Part shown: positions 35,553 to 46,045 of the stretch, one piece after another
How positions within the stretch are numbered: position 1 is the first letter of the stretch
Layout: each line of letters starts with the position of its first letter
Source: Antribacter soli
GTDB taxonomy: Bacteria; Actinomycetota; Actinomycetes; Actinomycetales; Cellulomonadaceae
Direction of reading: 5' to 3'
Assembly (NCBI RefSeq): GCF_021568775.1
Contig: NZ_JAKGSG010000038.1
Span: forward strand, 1 to 64,000
DNA: 64,000 bases
The notes under the pieces: generated by a model
Database searches by the model: none
The model's input: only the letters and a program-made list of their open reading frames with translations
Told to the model about the DNA's origin: nothing
Translations under genes and position numbers: made by a program

Positions 35553-36655
35553 CGGTCGTGCCAGAGGTGTCCGGTCCGGCGTCGGGCACGGTGCTCGACG
35601 GCGCGGCGCCGCTCGCCGAGGTGGTGCGCGGCGACCTCGTCGAGTCCGTGCACCTGGGGCACCTCGTCGTGCTGGACCCGGAGGGTGAACCCCTCCTGAC
35701 CGTCGGGAACCCGGACGTGGTGATCTGGCCCCGCTCGTCCGTGAAGCCGTTGCAGCTCGTCGCGATGCTGCGGGCGGGCCTGAACCTGCCGGACCGGCTG
35801 CTCGCCCTCGCGGCGGCCAGCCACAACGGCGAGGTGATCCACCTGGAGGGCGTGCGCGAGATCCTCGCCTCCGTCGGCCTGACGACCGAGCTCCTGCGCA
35901 ACACCCCGGACATGCCGCTGTACCCGCCGGCCGCGTTCGCGTGGCAGCTCGCCGGGCACCTCGAGGCCGGCGAGGCGGCCGGTCCGGCGTCGATCACGCA
36001 GAACTGCTCGGGCAAGCACGCGGCGATGCTCGCGACGTGCATGGTCGCGGGCTGGCCCGTCGACGGGTATCTCGATCCCGCCCACCCGTTGCAGCAGACG
36101 ATCGCCGCGACGCTCCTCGAGCTCACCGGCGACGCGCCCGAGGCCATGCACGTCACCGTCGACGGGTGCGGCGCGCCGCTGTTCTCGACGTCGCTGCGCG
36201 GCCTCGCGCGCGCGTTCGCGTACGTGGCGTCCGCGCCGGCCCAGGATCCGTCGTCGTACGAGGCGCGCGCCGCCCGGGCGATCGCCGCCTACCCCGAGAT
36301 GGTCGGCGGGACCGACCGTGACGTCACGCTCGCGATGCAGTCCGTCCCCGGTCTCGTCGCCAAGGACGGCGCGGACGGCGTCTACGCCGCCGGCCTGCCC
36401 GACGGTTCCGCGCTCGCGTTCAAGGTGCTCGACGGCGACCAGCGGCCCCGCCCCGGCGTTCTCGCCGCGGCGCTGCGGGCGGCGGGTGCGTCGCGCGCGC
36501 CGGGCGTGTATCCGGGCGGCCTCGACGCGCTCGCGCGGGTGCCCGTGCTCGGCGGTGGCCGGCCCGTCGGCGAGGTGCGGCCCGTGTTCGCGCTGCCCGA
36601 CGCCGAGCCGGCCACGGCCTCCCACGGCGCCGGCGAACCCGCCGACCGCCGGTGA
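35546..36655 (+). CDS. Asparaginase (asparaginase II family)
   Basis: An L-asparaginase of the Rhizobium-type family, 369 residues. Key motifs are RSSVKPLQ with the proposed catalytic Ser-Lys pair, [15 protein letters not shown] and DGCGAP. It would release ammonia from asparagine in the cytoplasm. The Pro/Ala tail is disordered. It is coupled to both neighbours by overlap. Confidence 0.88.
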   Translation: MVTVVPEVSGPASGTVLDGAAPLAEVVRGDLVESVHLGHLVVLDPEGEPLLTVGNPDVVIWPRSSVKPLQLVAMLRAGLNLPDRLLALAAASHNGEVIHLEGVREILASVGLTTELLRNTPDMPLYPPAAFAWQLAGHLEAGEAAGPASITQNCSGKHAAMLATCMVAGWPVDGYLDPAHPLQQTIAATLLELTGDAPEAMHVTVDGCGAPLFSTSLRGLARAFAYVASAPAQDPSSYEARAARAIAAYPEMVGGTDRDVTLAMQSVPGLVAKDGADGVYAAGLPDGSALAFKVLDGDQRPRPGVLAAALRAAGASRAPGVYPGGLDALARVPVLGGGRPVGEVRPVFALPDAEPATASHGAGEPADRR

Positions 36656-37077
36656 GGGCCGTCGTCCAGCGCGTGACGCGGGCCAGCGTCACCGTCGACG
36701 GCGAGGTCGTCGGCAGCATCGGCCGGCCGGGCCTGGTCGCGCTCGTCGGCGTCACGCATGACGACGGCGTCGAGCAGGCCGGCGTGATCGCGCGCAAGAT
36801 CGCCGAGCTCCGGATCCTGCGCGACGAGCGGTCCGCGCTCGACGAGGGCGCACCGGTGCTCGTCGTCAGCCAGTTCACGCTGTACGGCGACGCCCGCAAG
36901 GGTCGGCGGCCCACGTGGAACGCCGCCGCGCCGGGTCCGGTCGCCGAGCCCCTGGTCGACGCCGTCGTCGCCGGCCTGCGAGGCAGGGGGCTCGAGGTGG
37001 CGACCGGACGGTTCGGCGCCGACATGGCGGTCGAGCTCGTCAACGACGGCCCGGTGACGATCCTCCTGGAAGCCTGA
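36652..37077 (+). CDS. dtd: D-aminoacyl-tRNA deacylase
   Basis: Removes D-amino acids wrongly attached to tRNA. The 141-residue protein has [15 protein letters not shown] and the cross-subunit Gly-cisPro motif in [10 protein letters not shown]. The GTG at 36652 overlaps the asparaginase stop. Length is normal for DTD1. Confidence 0.93.
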   Translation: MRAVVQRVTRASVTVDGEVVGSIGRPGLVALVGVTHDDGVEQAGVIARKIAELRILRDERSALDEGAPVLVVSQFTLYGDARKGRRPTWNAAAPGPVAEPLVDAVVAGLRGRGLEVATGRFGADMAVELVNDGPVTILLEA

Positions 37078-37322
37078 GCCGCGCGGTCGCCCGGGTAGCG
37101 CGCCGAGGGGCTTGCGGTCCGGGGCGTCGTGCGGGATATCGTGCACGGGCGCGACCGCCGTCGAGGAGGAACGAGCCGTCCGCAGGCACTACCTGGTACG
37201 CAGCGCCGCGCGCCCTGGCAGGCCACGCCGCGAAACGGACATTTGCCAACACATGTGATGCGTTGGAAACGTTCGCTCAGGATACTTGCGAGCACCTTGA
37301 ACGAATCTCGGGAGGATCGACG

Positions 37323-39458
37323 ATGACTGCCCCGCAGAGCGTCGGCGCGCAGGCGCGCTCGTCAGAGCGTCTCGTCGCCACCGGCCCGCTCGCGGTGCTC
37401 GTCCGTGAGCAACGGCACCCCGTCGCTCCCCACGTCGCGGCCGAGCTGGCGCGCCTCGTCACGGCGGACCCGGACTGCCTGCTCCAGACGGCCGCCGCGC
37501 TGACGCCCGAGCAGCTCGCGGGCACCGCGATGCTGCCGGACCCGCTCCCCGCCGTGGCCGCTGTCCGGGAGGCGGTGGGCCCCCTCGACCTGGACGACGT
37601 CGGCCGCCGGATCCTGCTGGTCGCGTCCGTCGCGGTGGTCGACCGCACGGACGTCGTCCTCGCCGCCGCCGGGGCGGACCTCGGCGCCCTGCTCTCCGGC
37701 CCGGCCGCACGGCACCTGGAGCTCGCGGCGGGCCGCTTCCGGTTCGTCGACCCGCGGGTGCGTTCGGTGCTGCACGACGCCGCCGACCTCGCCGCCCGGA
37801 CCGCCGCCCACCAGGGGCTCGCCCGCGCGCACCGCGCGTCCGGGGAGCACGCGATCGCCCTGTGGCACATCGCGCTCAGCACGATCGCCGGGGACCCCCT
37901 GCTCGCGGACGGCCTGGTCGAGCTGGCGCTGCAGCACCTCCAGCGGGGCGACACCCGCCGGGCCCACGAGGTCGCGCGCGAGGCCGCGAGCCACGGCACG
38001 GGAACGGTGCGCGCCCGCGCGTTCCACGTGGCCGGCCGGGCCGCCCTCTGGGGCGGCCATGTCCACGACGCCCTCGTCGCGCTCCGGCGCGCGGCCGACC
38101 GCACCAGCCGGATCGCCCGCGCCGGTGGCGGGAGCGGCCCGGCCGTCGCCGCCGGGCACGACGCCCGCCCCCTCGCTGCCGCGCTGGCCCTGCTCGACGG
38201 CCGCGGCCCCGAGGTCCTCGCTGCCGCCGAGCTGGCCGCCGACCGGTACGCCCTCGTCGCGGCAGGCCGTGCCCTGAGCCTCGCGCACGACGCCCCGGCC
38301 GACGCGCGCGGCGTCCTCGCCCGGGCGGTGGCCGACCTGACCCCCGCGCGCGGACCGGGCTGCTGGTTCGACGGCCCGGACGTCGCCCTGACACCGCTCG
38401 CGGAGGCGCACCTGCGGGTGGCGCAGGTGCTGCTCGCCGTGCGCAAGGGCGACATGGGGGGCGCGCAGGCGGTCCTCGAGGCGGCGGCCGCCCGGCTGCC
38501 GGTGGGGCTCGTCCTCGGCGGGCTCGGGGTGGCGCTGGCCCGCCGGGTCGACCTGGTCCGCGACGGCGACGTCGGCACCGTCGCGACGGCGCTCGAGGCG
38601 GCCGCACCGACGAGGCTCGTGCGGCCGGTCCGCGCCGCGATCCTCGGCGACCGGGCCCTGACCGCCGCCTACGAGGGCAGGTTCGCCCAGGCCGCGACGC
38701 TGCTCGGACTCGCGGCGGAGCGTGGCGGTGAGCACCTGCGCCGGCTCTGGCTCCCGACGCCGGACCCGGTCGAGCTCTACGTGCTCGCGCGGCAGCCAGA
38801 GGCGGCCTGGCTGACGCTCGCGCGTCTGCGCCGGACGCTCGGCGACCTCCTCGCGGGCACACCGCCCGACGACGGAGCACACCTCCTGCAGCCGGCGCGG
38901 ACGAGGCAGGGCGCGCTGCGCCGCACGCTCGACGTCGCCCGGGCGGAGCTGGCGCTGGCAGACGCGGCGGGCGTGGCCGACGCCTGCGAGCGGGCTGTCC
39001 GCGTGTCGATCGACGTGGGCTCGACCTTCGAGCGCGGCCTGACCGAGCTGGTCGCGGGCCGGACGTACGCGCGGCTCGGAGCGGGGGAGGTGGCCGCGGC
39101 GCACCTCTTGGCGGCGCAGGAGCTGCTGGACGAGTCGGGTGCCCGGGTCTGGGTCGCGACGGCGGGGCGTGCGCTGGCTCAGGCGCACAACCCGGCCGGG
39201 GCGCGACCGGCCGACGCGGCGCGCCCGGGTGACCCGGCCGGCGTCGGGCTCGGGCCGTGCGCGTCCTGGGCGCCGCTCCTGACCGAGCGCGAGCTGGACG
39301 TGGCCCGCCTCGTCGTCGACGGCAGGTCGAACCGCGAGGTGGCCGAGAAGCTGTACGTGTCGGTGCGGACCGTCGAGGTTCACCTCGGGCGGGTCTTCCG
39401 CAAGCTCGGCGTGCGCTCCCGCACGGAGCTGGTGGTCCTCGCGTTGCGCGCGGCGTGA
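37323..39458 (+). CDS. LuxR-type regulator with long helical sensor
   Basis: A 711-residue regulator. The C-terminal GerE helix-turn-helix reads LTERELDVARLVVDGRSN and VSVRTVEVHLGRVFRKLGV. The remaining 630 residues are Ala-rich helical repeats, like the C-terminal part of LAL regulators, but no P-loop is seen, so it is not a complete MalT-type ATPase. The ATG at 37323 has GGGAGGA upstream; the long frame before it is not coding. It precedes the secreted chitinase gene and may regulate it or other polymer-degrading genes. The 37078-37322 gap holds only promoter-like sequence, including the CACATGTG palindrome. Confidence 0.82.
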   Translation: MTAPQSVGAQARSSERLVATGPLAVLVREQRHPVAPHVAAELARLVTADPDCLLQTAAALTPEQLAGTAMLPDPLPAVAAVREAVGPLDLDDVGRRILLVASVAVVDRTDVVLAAAGADLGALLSGPAARHLELAAGRFRFVDPRVRSVLHDAADLAARTAAHQGLARAHRASGEHAIALWHIALSTIAGDPLLADGLVELALQHLQRGDTRRAHEVAREAASHGTGTVRARAFHVAGRAALWGGHVHDALVALRRAADRTSRIARAGGGSGPAVAAGHDARPLAAALALLDGRGPEVLAAAELAADRYALVAAGRALSLAHDAPADARGVLARAVADLTPARGPGCWFDGPDVALTPLAEAHLRVAQVLLAVRKGDMGGAQAVLEAAAARLPVGLVLGGLGVALARRVDLVRDGDVGTVATALEAAAPTRLVRPVRAAILGDRALTAAYEGRFAQAATLLGLAAERGGEHLRRLWLPTPDPVELYVLARQPEAAWLTLARLRRTLGDLLAGTPPDDGAHLLQPARTRQGALRRTLDVARAELALADAAGVADACERAVRVSIDVGSTFERGLTELVAGRTYARLGAGEVAAAHLLAAQELLDESGARVWVATAGRALAQAHNPAGARPADAARPGDPAGVGLGPCASWAPLLTERELDVARLVVDGRSNREVAEKLYVSVRTVEVHLGRVFRKLGVRSRTELVVLALRAA

Positions 39459-39614
39459 ATATCCTCAACGATGCGGCTCGCGTCCGCCTACGGGACAACC
39501 CGTACATGAGGATCGCGTGATGCGTCGTTCATGTGGGGATCACTGATTCATTAGAAAGGAACCCCTCCTTACTTTCGTCTCGGAGAAGAAGTCCCCTCGA
39601 CGAAAGGGAACGAC

Positions 39615-41528
39615 ATGTACGGAACGCACACACCGGCGTCGGACGGCGACGCCGGTCCCACGACAGGGCGCACGCGCCCCTGGGCGGGCCTCGCGGCCGG
39701 CCTGACCTCTCTTGCCGTGGCGGGCGCCGCGGTGCTCGCCGGGGTGGCGGCCTCCTCGGCGAACGCCGCCGAGACCGAGACCGTGGCCGCGGCCGCCGGC
39801 GGCGACAGCGCCATCAACGGGTTCCGCAACGTCGCCTACTTCGCCCAGTGGGGCGTCTACGGGCGCGGCTACACAGTCAAGGACATCGAGGACTCCGGGG
39901 TCGCCGACAACCTGACGCACATCAACTACTCGTTCGGCAACATCCACCACGAGACGCTCGAGTGCTTCATCGCGAACAAGGCACAGGGCGAAGGCCCGAA
40001 CGGGTCCGACGGCGCAGGCGACGCCTGGGCCGACTTCGGGATGGGCTACACGGCGGCCACCTCGGTGTCCGGGGTCGCCGACACGTGGGACCAGCCGCTC
40101 GCGGGTTCGTTCAACCAGCTCAAGCAGCTGAAGGCAGAGCACCCGGACCTCAAGGTCATGCTGTCGATCGGCGGCTGGACCTGGTCCAAGAACTTCTCGC
40201 GTGCGGCGGCCACGGCCGCGTCGCGACAGAACTTCGTCGAGTCGTGCATCGACCTCTACATCAAGGGCAACCTGCCGGTGATCGACGGCCGCGGCGGCAC
40301 CGGTACGGCCGCGGGCGTGTTCGACGGCATCGACATCGACTGGGAGTGGCCCGGCTCGCTCAACGGCGCGGAGGGCAACTATGTCGACACGGTCAACGAC
40401 CGCGCGAACTTCAGGCTGCTTCTCGCGGAGTTCCGCCGTCAGCTCGACCAGTACGGCGCGACGACCGGGAAGGACTACCTGCTCTCCGCGTTCCTCCCGG
40501 CCAACCCGGCGGACATCACCGCCGGCGGCTGGAACGACCCCGCGAACTTCCAGTCCCTCGACTACGGCAACGTCCAGGGCTACGACCTGCACGGCGCCTG
40601 GGCCCCGACGCTGACCGGTCACCAGGGCAACCTGTACGACGACCCGGCCGACCCTCGGGCCGCCGACAAGCGGTTCAGCGTCGACAAGGCGATCAACGCG
40701 TACGTCAACAACGGCGTGAACCCTGCGCAGCTCGGCCTCGGCCTGGCCATGTACGGCCGCGGCTGGACCGGCGCGACGTCGTCGGCCGCCTGGGGCACGG
40801 CTACCGGCGCCGCCCCCGGCACCTGGGAGGCTGGCAACGAGGACTACGACCTGCTCAAGACACGCGGCTCCGACTACTTCGACGCGACCGTCGGCGCGGC
40901 CTGGCGCCACGACGGTACGCAGTGGTGGAGCTACGACAACGCCCGCTCCGTGCAGCAGAAGGCGGACTACATCCGTTCACGCGGCCTCGGCGGCGGCATG
41001 TGGTGGGAGCTGTCGGGAGACGAGTCCGGCGAGCTCGTGCGGGCCCTCATGGGCAAGCTCGGGACGGGCACGCCCGGCCCGGTGACCGGTGGCGGTGGCG
41101 GCACGACGCCGACGCCGACCCCCACCGGCACGCCGACGCCGACGCCGACGCCGACACCCACGCCGACACCGACGGGCGGCTGCACGGCGGCCGCGTGGAG
41201 CGCGACGGCTGTCTACACGGGCGGCACGTTCGCGTCGTACAACGGGCGCACGTGGAAGGCGCAGTGGTGGACGCAGGGCGAGACGCCCGGCACGGCTGCG
41301 GTGTGGCTGGACCAGGGCGCCTGCTCGGGCGCGACGCCCACCCCGACCCCGACGCCCACCCCGACGCCGACGGGGACCTGCCCGGCCGCGTGGAGCTCGA
41401 CGGCCGTCTACACGCTGGACAACCTCGTGAGCTACGCCGGCCACAGGTGGCGGGCCAAGTGGTGGACGCAGGGCGACGTCCCCGGCGCCGAGCAGTGGGG
41501 CCCGTGGGAGGACCAGGGCGCCTGCTGA
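39615..41528 (+). CDS. Secreted GH18 chitinase with two chitin-binding modules
   Basis: The 637-residue enzyme hydrolyses chitin outside the cell. A signal peptide with hydrophobic core (residues 24-48) ends near SANAA. The GH18 barrel has SIGGW and DGIDIDWE, with the catalytic Glu244. Two CBM5/12-type modules (W..TAVYTGG, WKAQWW and the second copy with HRWRAKWW) follow, each after a PTPT linker. GAAAGGGAA lies before the ATG. A 19-bp terminator follows. Confidence 0.93.
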   Translation: MYGTHTPASDGDAGPTTGRTRPWAGLAAGLTSLAVAGAAVLAGVAASSANAAETETVAAAAGGDSAINGFRNVAYFAQWGVYGRGYTVKDIEDSGVADNLTHINYSFGNIHHETLECFIANKAQGEGPNGSDGAGDAWADFGMGYTAATSVSGVADTWDQPLAGSFNQLKQLKAEHPDLKVMLSIGGWTWSKNFSRAAATAASRQNFVESCIDLYIKGNLPVIDGRGGTGTAAGVFDGIDIDWEWPGSLNGAEGNYVDTVNDRANFRLLLAEFRRQLDQYGATTGKDYLLSAFLPANPADITAGGWNDPANFQSLDYGNVQGYDLHGAWAPTLTGHQGNLYDDPADPRAADKRFSVDKAINAYVNNGVNPAQLGLGLAMYGRGWTGATSSAAWGTATGAAPGTWEAGNEDYDLLKTRGSDYFDATVGAAWRHDGTQWWSYDNARSVQQKADYIRSRGLGGGMWWELSGDESGELVRALMGKLGTGTPGPVTGGGGGTTPTPTPTGTPTPTPTPTPTPTPTGGCTAAAWSATAVYTGGTFASYNGRTWKAQWWTQGETPGTAAVWLDQGACSGATPTPTPTPTPTPTGTCPAAWSSTAVYTLDNLVSYAGHRWRAKWWTQGDVPGAEQWGPWEDQGAC

Positions 41529-41556
41529 CGCGGTGACGCCGAGGTGGTTCGCGAAG

Positions 41557-41597
41557 CAGGACGGGCCGGAGGAGAGGTTCTCCTCCGGCCCGTCCTG
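41557..41597. terminator. Shared bidirectional terminator, chitinase/xylanase
   Basis: A perfect 19-bp inverted repeat around a three-base loop (starting CAGGACGGGCCGGAGGAGA) lies between the convergent chitinase and xylanase genes. The plus strand ends in CCTGTTA; the hairpin stability alone should stop transcription in both directions. Confidence 0.85.
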
Positions 41598-41617
41598 TTA
41601 CGCGGGCGCGGCCACGG

Positions 41618-43030
<1,413 letters not shown>

Positions 43031-43148
43031 GCGATTCCCTCCAGTCTTCGACATATGGGCAGAATTGAACGATTCAGTCGCTCCCCGGCGACCTGCGGCC
43101 CGTTCGGATGCCGTGCAAGAACCAGGTGACCCGCGACACAGTGAGGGC

Positions 43149-43673
43149 ATGGAGGCCTCCTACGTGCGCGACGAGACCTGGTTCGCCACGCTCTTCGACG
43201 CGCACGCCACTGCGCTGTACCGGTACTTCGTGCGACGCCTGCCGGCGTCCGGGGGAGGCCGCGCGGCCGACGCCGAGGACCTCGCCGCCGACGTGCTCGC
43301 CACCGCGTGGCGGCGCCGCGAGGACGTGCCCGAAGGCGCCGAGCTGCCCTGGCTCTACAAGACCGCGGGTTTCGTGCTCGCCAACCACCGGCGCAAGCTG
43401 CGCGCACTGCCGGTCGCGGCCGTGCCCGAGGAACCGGACGACGTCGACCCCGAGACGCTCGCGCTCGCGGACGACGGCGTCCGGCGGGTGCTGGCCCGCC
43501 TCACGCCGCGCGACCGGCGGATCCTGCTCCTCGTCGCCTGGGACGGCCTGTCGGGCGACGAGCTCGCGCAGGTGCTGGGTGTCTCGCGCGGCGGGGCCGA
43601 CGCCGCGCTGTCCCGCGCCCGGGCGCGCCTGCGCGACCTGTGGGCAGAGGACGCGGCCGCGTCGGCCGGCTGA
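43149..43673 (+). CDS. Sigma-70 family (ECF-like) sigma factor
   Basis: A 174-residue sigma factor: region 2 has ATALYRYFVRRL, DAEDLAADVLATAWRR and LPWLYKTAGFV; region 4 has LTPRDRRILLLVAWDGLS and GVSRGGADAALSRAR. The ATG at 43149 (MEASYVRD) fits; an upstream frame start at 43065 adds unconserved residues. The next gene, a membrane protein, is likely its partner. Divergent from the xylanase gene. Confidence 0.85.
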   Translation: MEASYVRDETWFATLFDAHATALYRYFVRRLPASGGGRAADAEDLAADVLATAWRRREDVPEGAELPWLYKTAGFVLANHRRKLRALPVAAVPEEPDDVDPETLALADDGVRRVLARLTPRDRRILLLVAWDGLSGDELAQVLGVSRGGADAALSRARARLRDLWAEDAAASAG

Positions 43674-43776
43674 CGTGACGCCGACAACCGCCGGGAACCG
43701 CAAGAGCAGGCCCGCACGGCACACATGACGGGTGTGGGACCGGCCCCGGCCCCCACGTTCAGCACGGAGGACCACG

Positions 43777-45291
43777 ATGGACACCAACGAGAACGGCGAC
43801 CCCGGCGTGCAGGGCCAGGACGTGCCGGGCCAGGACGAGGCGTTCGAGCGGCTTGCCGCCGCCGACCCCGCCGCGGGAGCGGCGGACCCGGTGCCGGCGG
43901 TGCTGCGTGCGAAGGTCGACGCACAGCTCGCGGACGACGGCGCTGCCGGCAAGAGCGCTGCCGGCAAGAGCGACGCCGGCAAGAGCGACGCCGGCACGCC
44001 GGTGCCCGGCGACGAGCTCGCCGCGCGGCGTGCCCGGCGTCGGACCGGATGGCTCGGTGCGGCCGCCGCGGTCGCTCTCGTCGCCGTCGGGGGCGGCGGG
44101 TACCTGGCCGGCGCCGCGGGGGCCGGCCCCGCCGGCGTGAGCGACAACACTGCCGAGGCACCGATCACGCTGGAGGCCCCGGCCGGGTCGGAGGACGCGG
44201 GCGGTGGTGCGCCCGCGGTGGGGGCGGCGCCCGAGACGCTGACCACGAGGGCGGCCGGCGGCGCGGGGGACTCCGCCGCGAGCTATCCGTACGGCTTCTG
44301 GGGCCGCACGGTGTTCCACGCGGGTGCGGGCCTGTCGACGTCGGGCTCCGAGGCCGAGGCGTTCGGCCTCGACCCGGCGGGCATCTGGTCGGCGGACACG
44401 GCGCGCCGCGTGGCCGAGGCGTTCGGTGTCTCCGGCGAGCCGCGCCTCGAGGGCGGCTACTCCTGGGTGGTCGGGCCGCCGGACGGCAGCGGCCCGTCGA
44501 TCCACGTGTATGCGGACGGCACGGGGAGCGCCGACTTCTACGACCCGTCAGGCGACCCGTGGTCGTGCCCGGACTTCCCGGGCAAGGCCGAGCCGGGTTC
44601 GTCGGGTGAGGGCGGCACGGAGGAGGGCACGCTGGACGACGACGCCGAGCTCCTCCCGGCCCCGGACTGCCCGACCCTCACCACCCCCGGAGCGGCGCCG
44701 TCGGCGGACGACGCGGTCGCCGCGCTACGGGACGTGATGAGCCGCATCGGCGTGGACCTCGCCAACTTCGAGCTGGAGGCGGGCGAGTCCTACGAGGGTG
44801 AGCCCTGGCGCTATGCCACGGCGTGGCACGTGGTCGGCGGGCAGCGCACCGGGCTGACGTGGAGCGCGTCGGTGTCGGCGTCCGGCATCGCGAACGTGTA
44901 CGGCTTCCTCGCCGAGACGATCTCGCTCGGCCAGTACCCGGTGGTGAGCGAGGCCGAGGCGGTGGAGCGCCTGGGTGACCCGCGGTTCGGCGCCTCGGGC
45001 GGCGTGATCCCGCTCGCCGAGACCGCGGCTGCCGCGGCAGAGGGCGACGTGGCCACCAGCCCCGTCGTGCCCGCCCCTGACCCGACGGTGCCCCCCACCC
45101 CGACCCCGGGCGACGCGATCGCCTGGCCGGTGTCGGAGGTGACCATCACGTCGGCCCGTCTCGGGCTGGCGCAGCAGTACCAGCCGGACGGCGCGGTGCT
45201 GCTGCTGCCCGCCTACGAGCTCCGGGACGCCGACGGCAACACCTGGTCGGTCCTGGCGGTCGCGGAGGACGCGCTCGACTTCACACCCTGA
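43777..45291 (+). CDS. Membrane protein coupled to sigma factor, anti-sigma-like
   Basis: A 504-residue protein starting after CGGAGG. An acidic cytoplasmic part (about 90 residues) precedes one membrane helix (GWLGAAAAVALVAVGGGGYLAG) and a large extracellular part rich in Gly, Ser and Asp. There is no HxxxCxxC zinc anti-sigma motif. In this gene order a regulator of the sigma factor is likely, but it may be a general surface protein. A short in-frame repeat (AAGKS, DAGKS) lies before the membrane helix at 43942-43998. Confidence 0.65.
   Translation: MDTNENGDPGVQGQDVPGQDEAFERLAAADPAAGAADPVPAVLRAKVDAQLADDGAAGKSAAGKSDAGKSDAGTPVPGDELAARRARRRTGWLGAAAAVALVAVGGGGYLAGAAGAGPAGVSDNTAEAPITLEAPAGSEDAGGGAPAVGAAPETLTTRAAGGAGDSAASYPYGFWGRTVFHAGAGLSTSGSEAEAFGLDPAGIWSADTARRVAEAFGVSGEPRLEGGYSWVVGPPDGSGPSIHVYADGTGSADFYDPSGDPWSCPDFPGKAEPGSSGEGGTEEGTLDDDAELLPAPDCPTLTTPGAAPSADDAVAALRDVMSRIGVDLANFELEAGESYEGEPWRYATAWHVVGGQRTGLTWSASVSASGIANVYGFLAETISLGQYPVVSEAEAVERLGDPRFGASGGVIPLAETAAAAAEGDVATSPVVPAPDPTVPPTPTPGDAIAWPVSEVTITSARLGLAQQYQPDGAVLLLPAYELRDADGNTWSVLAVAEDALDFTP
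43942..43998 (+). repeat. 15-bp tandem repeat inside anti-sigma-like gene
   Basis: Four consecutive 15-base units, starting GCTGCCGGCAAGAGC, encode AAGKS, AAGKS, DAGKS and a partial fourth. The period is in frame, so copy number changes would alter the length of the cytoplasmic stalk without shifting the frame. Confidence 0.8.
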
Positions 45292-45321
45292 CCAATTCAC
45301 ACACCATCGTGGAAGACGAAG

Positions 45322-45350
45322 GTGCCCGGTCCGGACGTCGGACCGGGCAC
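45322..45350. terminator. Terminator after anti-sigma-like gene
   Basis: A perfect 12-bp stem (GTGCCCGGTCCG and its complement) with a GACGT loop, followed by TTTCTT on the plus strand. It also lies at the end of the convergent OsmC gene. Confidence 0.85.
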
Positions 45351-45419
45351 TTTCTTCGCCCAGAATGCCGCTCGGGTGTGGCGGGATCCCGCCGTGGCGT
45401 CAACCCGCCACACCGACGA

Positions 45420-45863
45420 TCAGGACTCGAGCGCGACGTCGAGGGTGATCTCGCCGACCCCCCCGAGCGCCTTGGAGATCGGGCAGGTCTCCTTGGCCGT
45501 CTTGGCGATGACCGCGAAGGTCTCGGCGTCGATCCCCTCGACCTCGCCGCGCACCTTCAGGGCGATGACGGGGATGCGGAAGCCGCCGGCCGGGTCCGGC
45601 CCGAGCGTGACGTCGGCCGTCACGTCGAGCGCGACGGGCGTGGCGCCCGCCTCGCCCAGCAAGGCGGAGAACTGCATGGCGTAGCAGGAGGAGTGCGCCG
45701 CGGCGATGAGCTCCTCGGGGCTGGTCACGCCGCCGGCCTCGTCGGCGGCGCGCCGGGGGAACGAGACGTCGAAGGTCGCGACGCCGGAGCTGGTGAGCTC
45801 GACCTGGCCGGCACCCTCGGTGAGCGTGCCGTTCCAGGCGGTGCGAGCGGTACGGACGGGCAT
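45420..45863 (-). CDS. OsmC-type peroxiredoxin
   Basis: A 147-residue OsmC protein that reduces organic hydroperoxides. Cys60 in AAHSSCYAMQF and Cys127 in KETCPIS are the catalytic pair. Start MPVRTART at 45863 with GAGGAGAAGA upstream. It stands alone with no regulator visible nearby. Confidence 0.92.
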   Translation of the reverse strand: MPVRTARTAWNGTLTEGAGQVELTSSGVATFDVSFPRRAADEAGGVTSPEELIAAAHSSCYAMQFSALLGEAGATPVALDVTADVTLGPDPAGGFRIPVIALKVRGEVEGIDAETFAVIAKTAKETCPISKALGGVGEITLDVALES

Positions 45864-46045
45864 GAGGTCTTCTCCTCGGAGAGGCGGGAGCGGGCGTCGC
45901 ACGGGCGCCCTCGGGCGGTGCCGACGTTACCTGGTGGGTGACATAACCGACAGATGTCCTCTGTCGCTCTCGTCACACCTGCGATAGGTTCCGGACGATC
46001 CCGCACCGAAACGCCGGGCCACCATTGCCCGGGGAAACGAGTGTC

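Noticed and set aside
41101-41372. Short repeats in the chitinase considered as CRISPR-like
   Set aside because: They are 6-base PT-encoding units inside the coding frame, linkers between modules.
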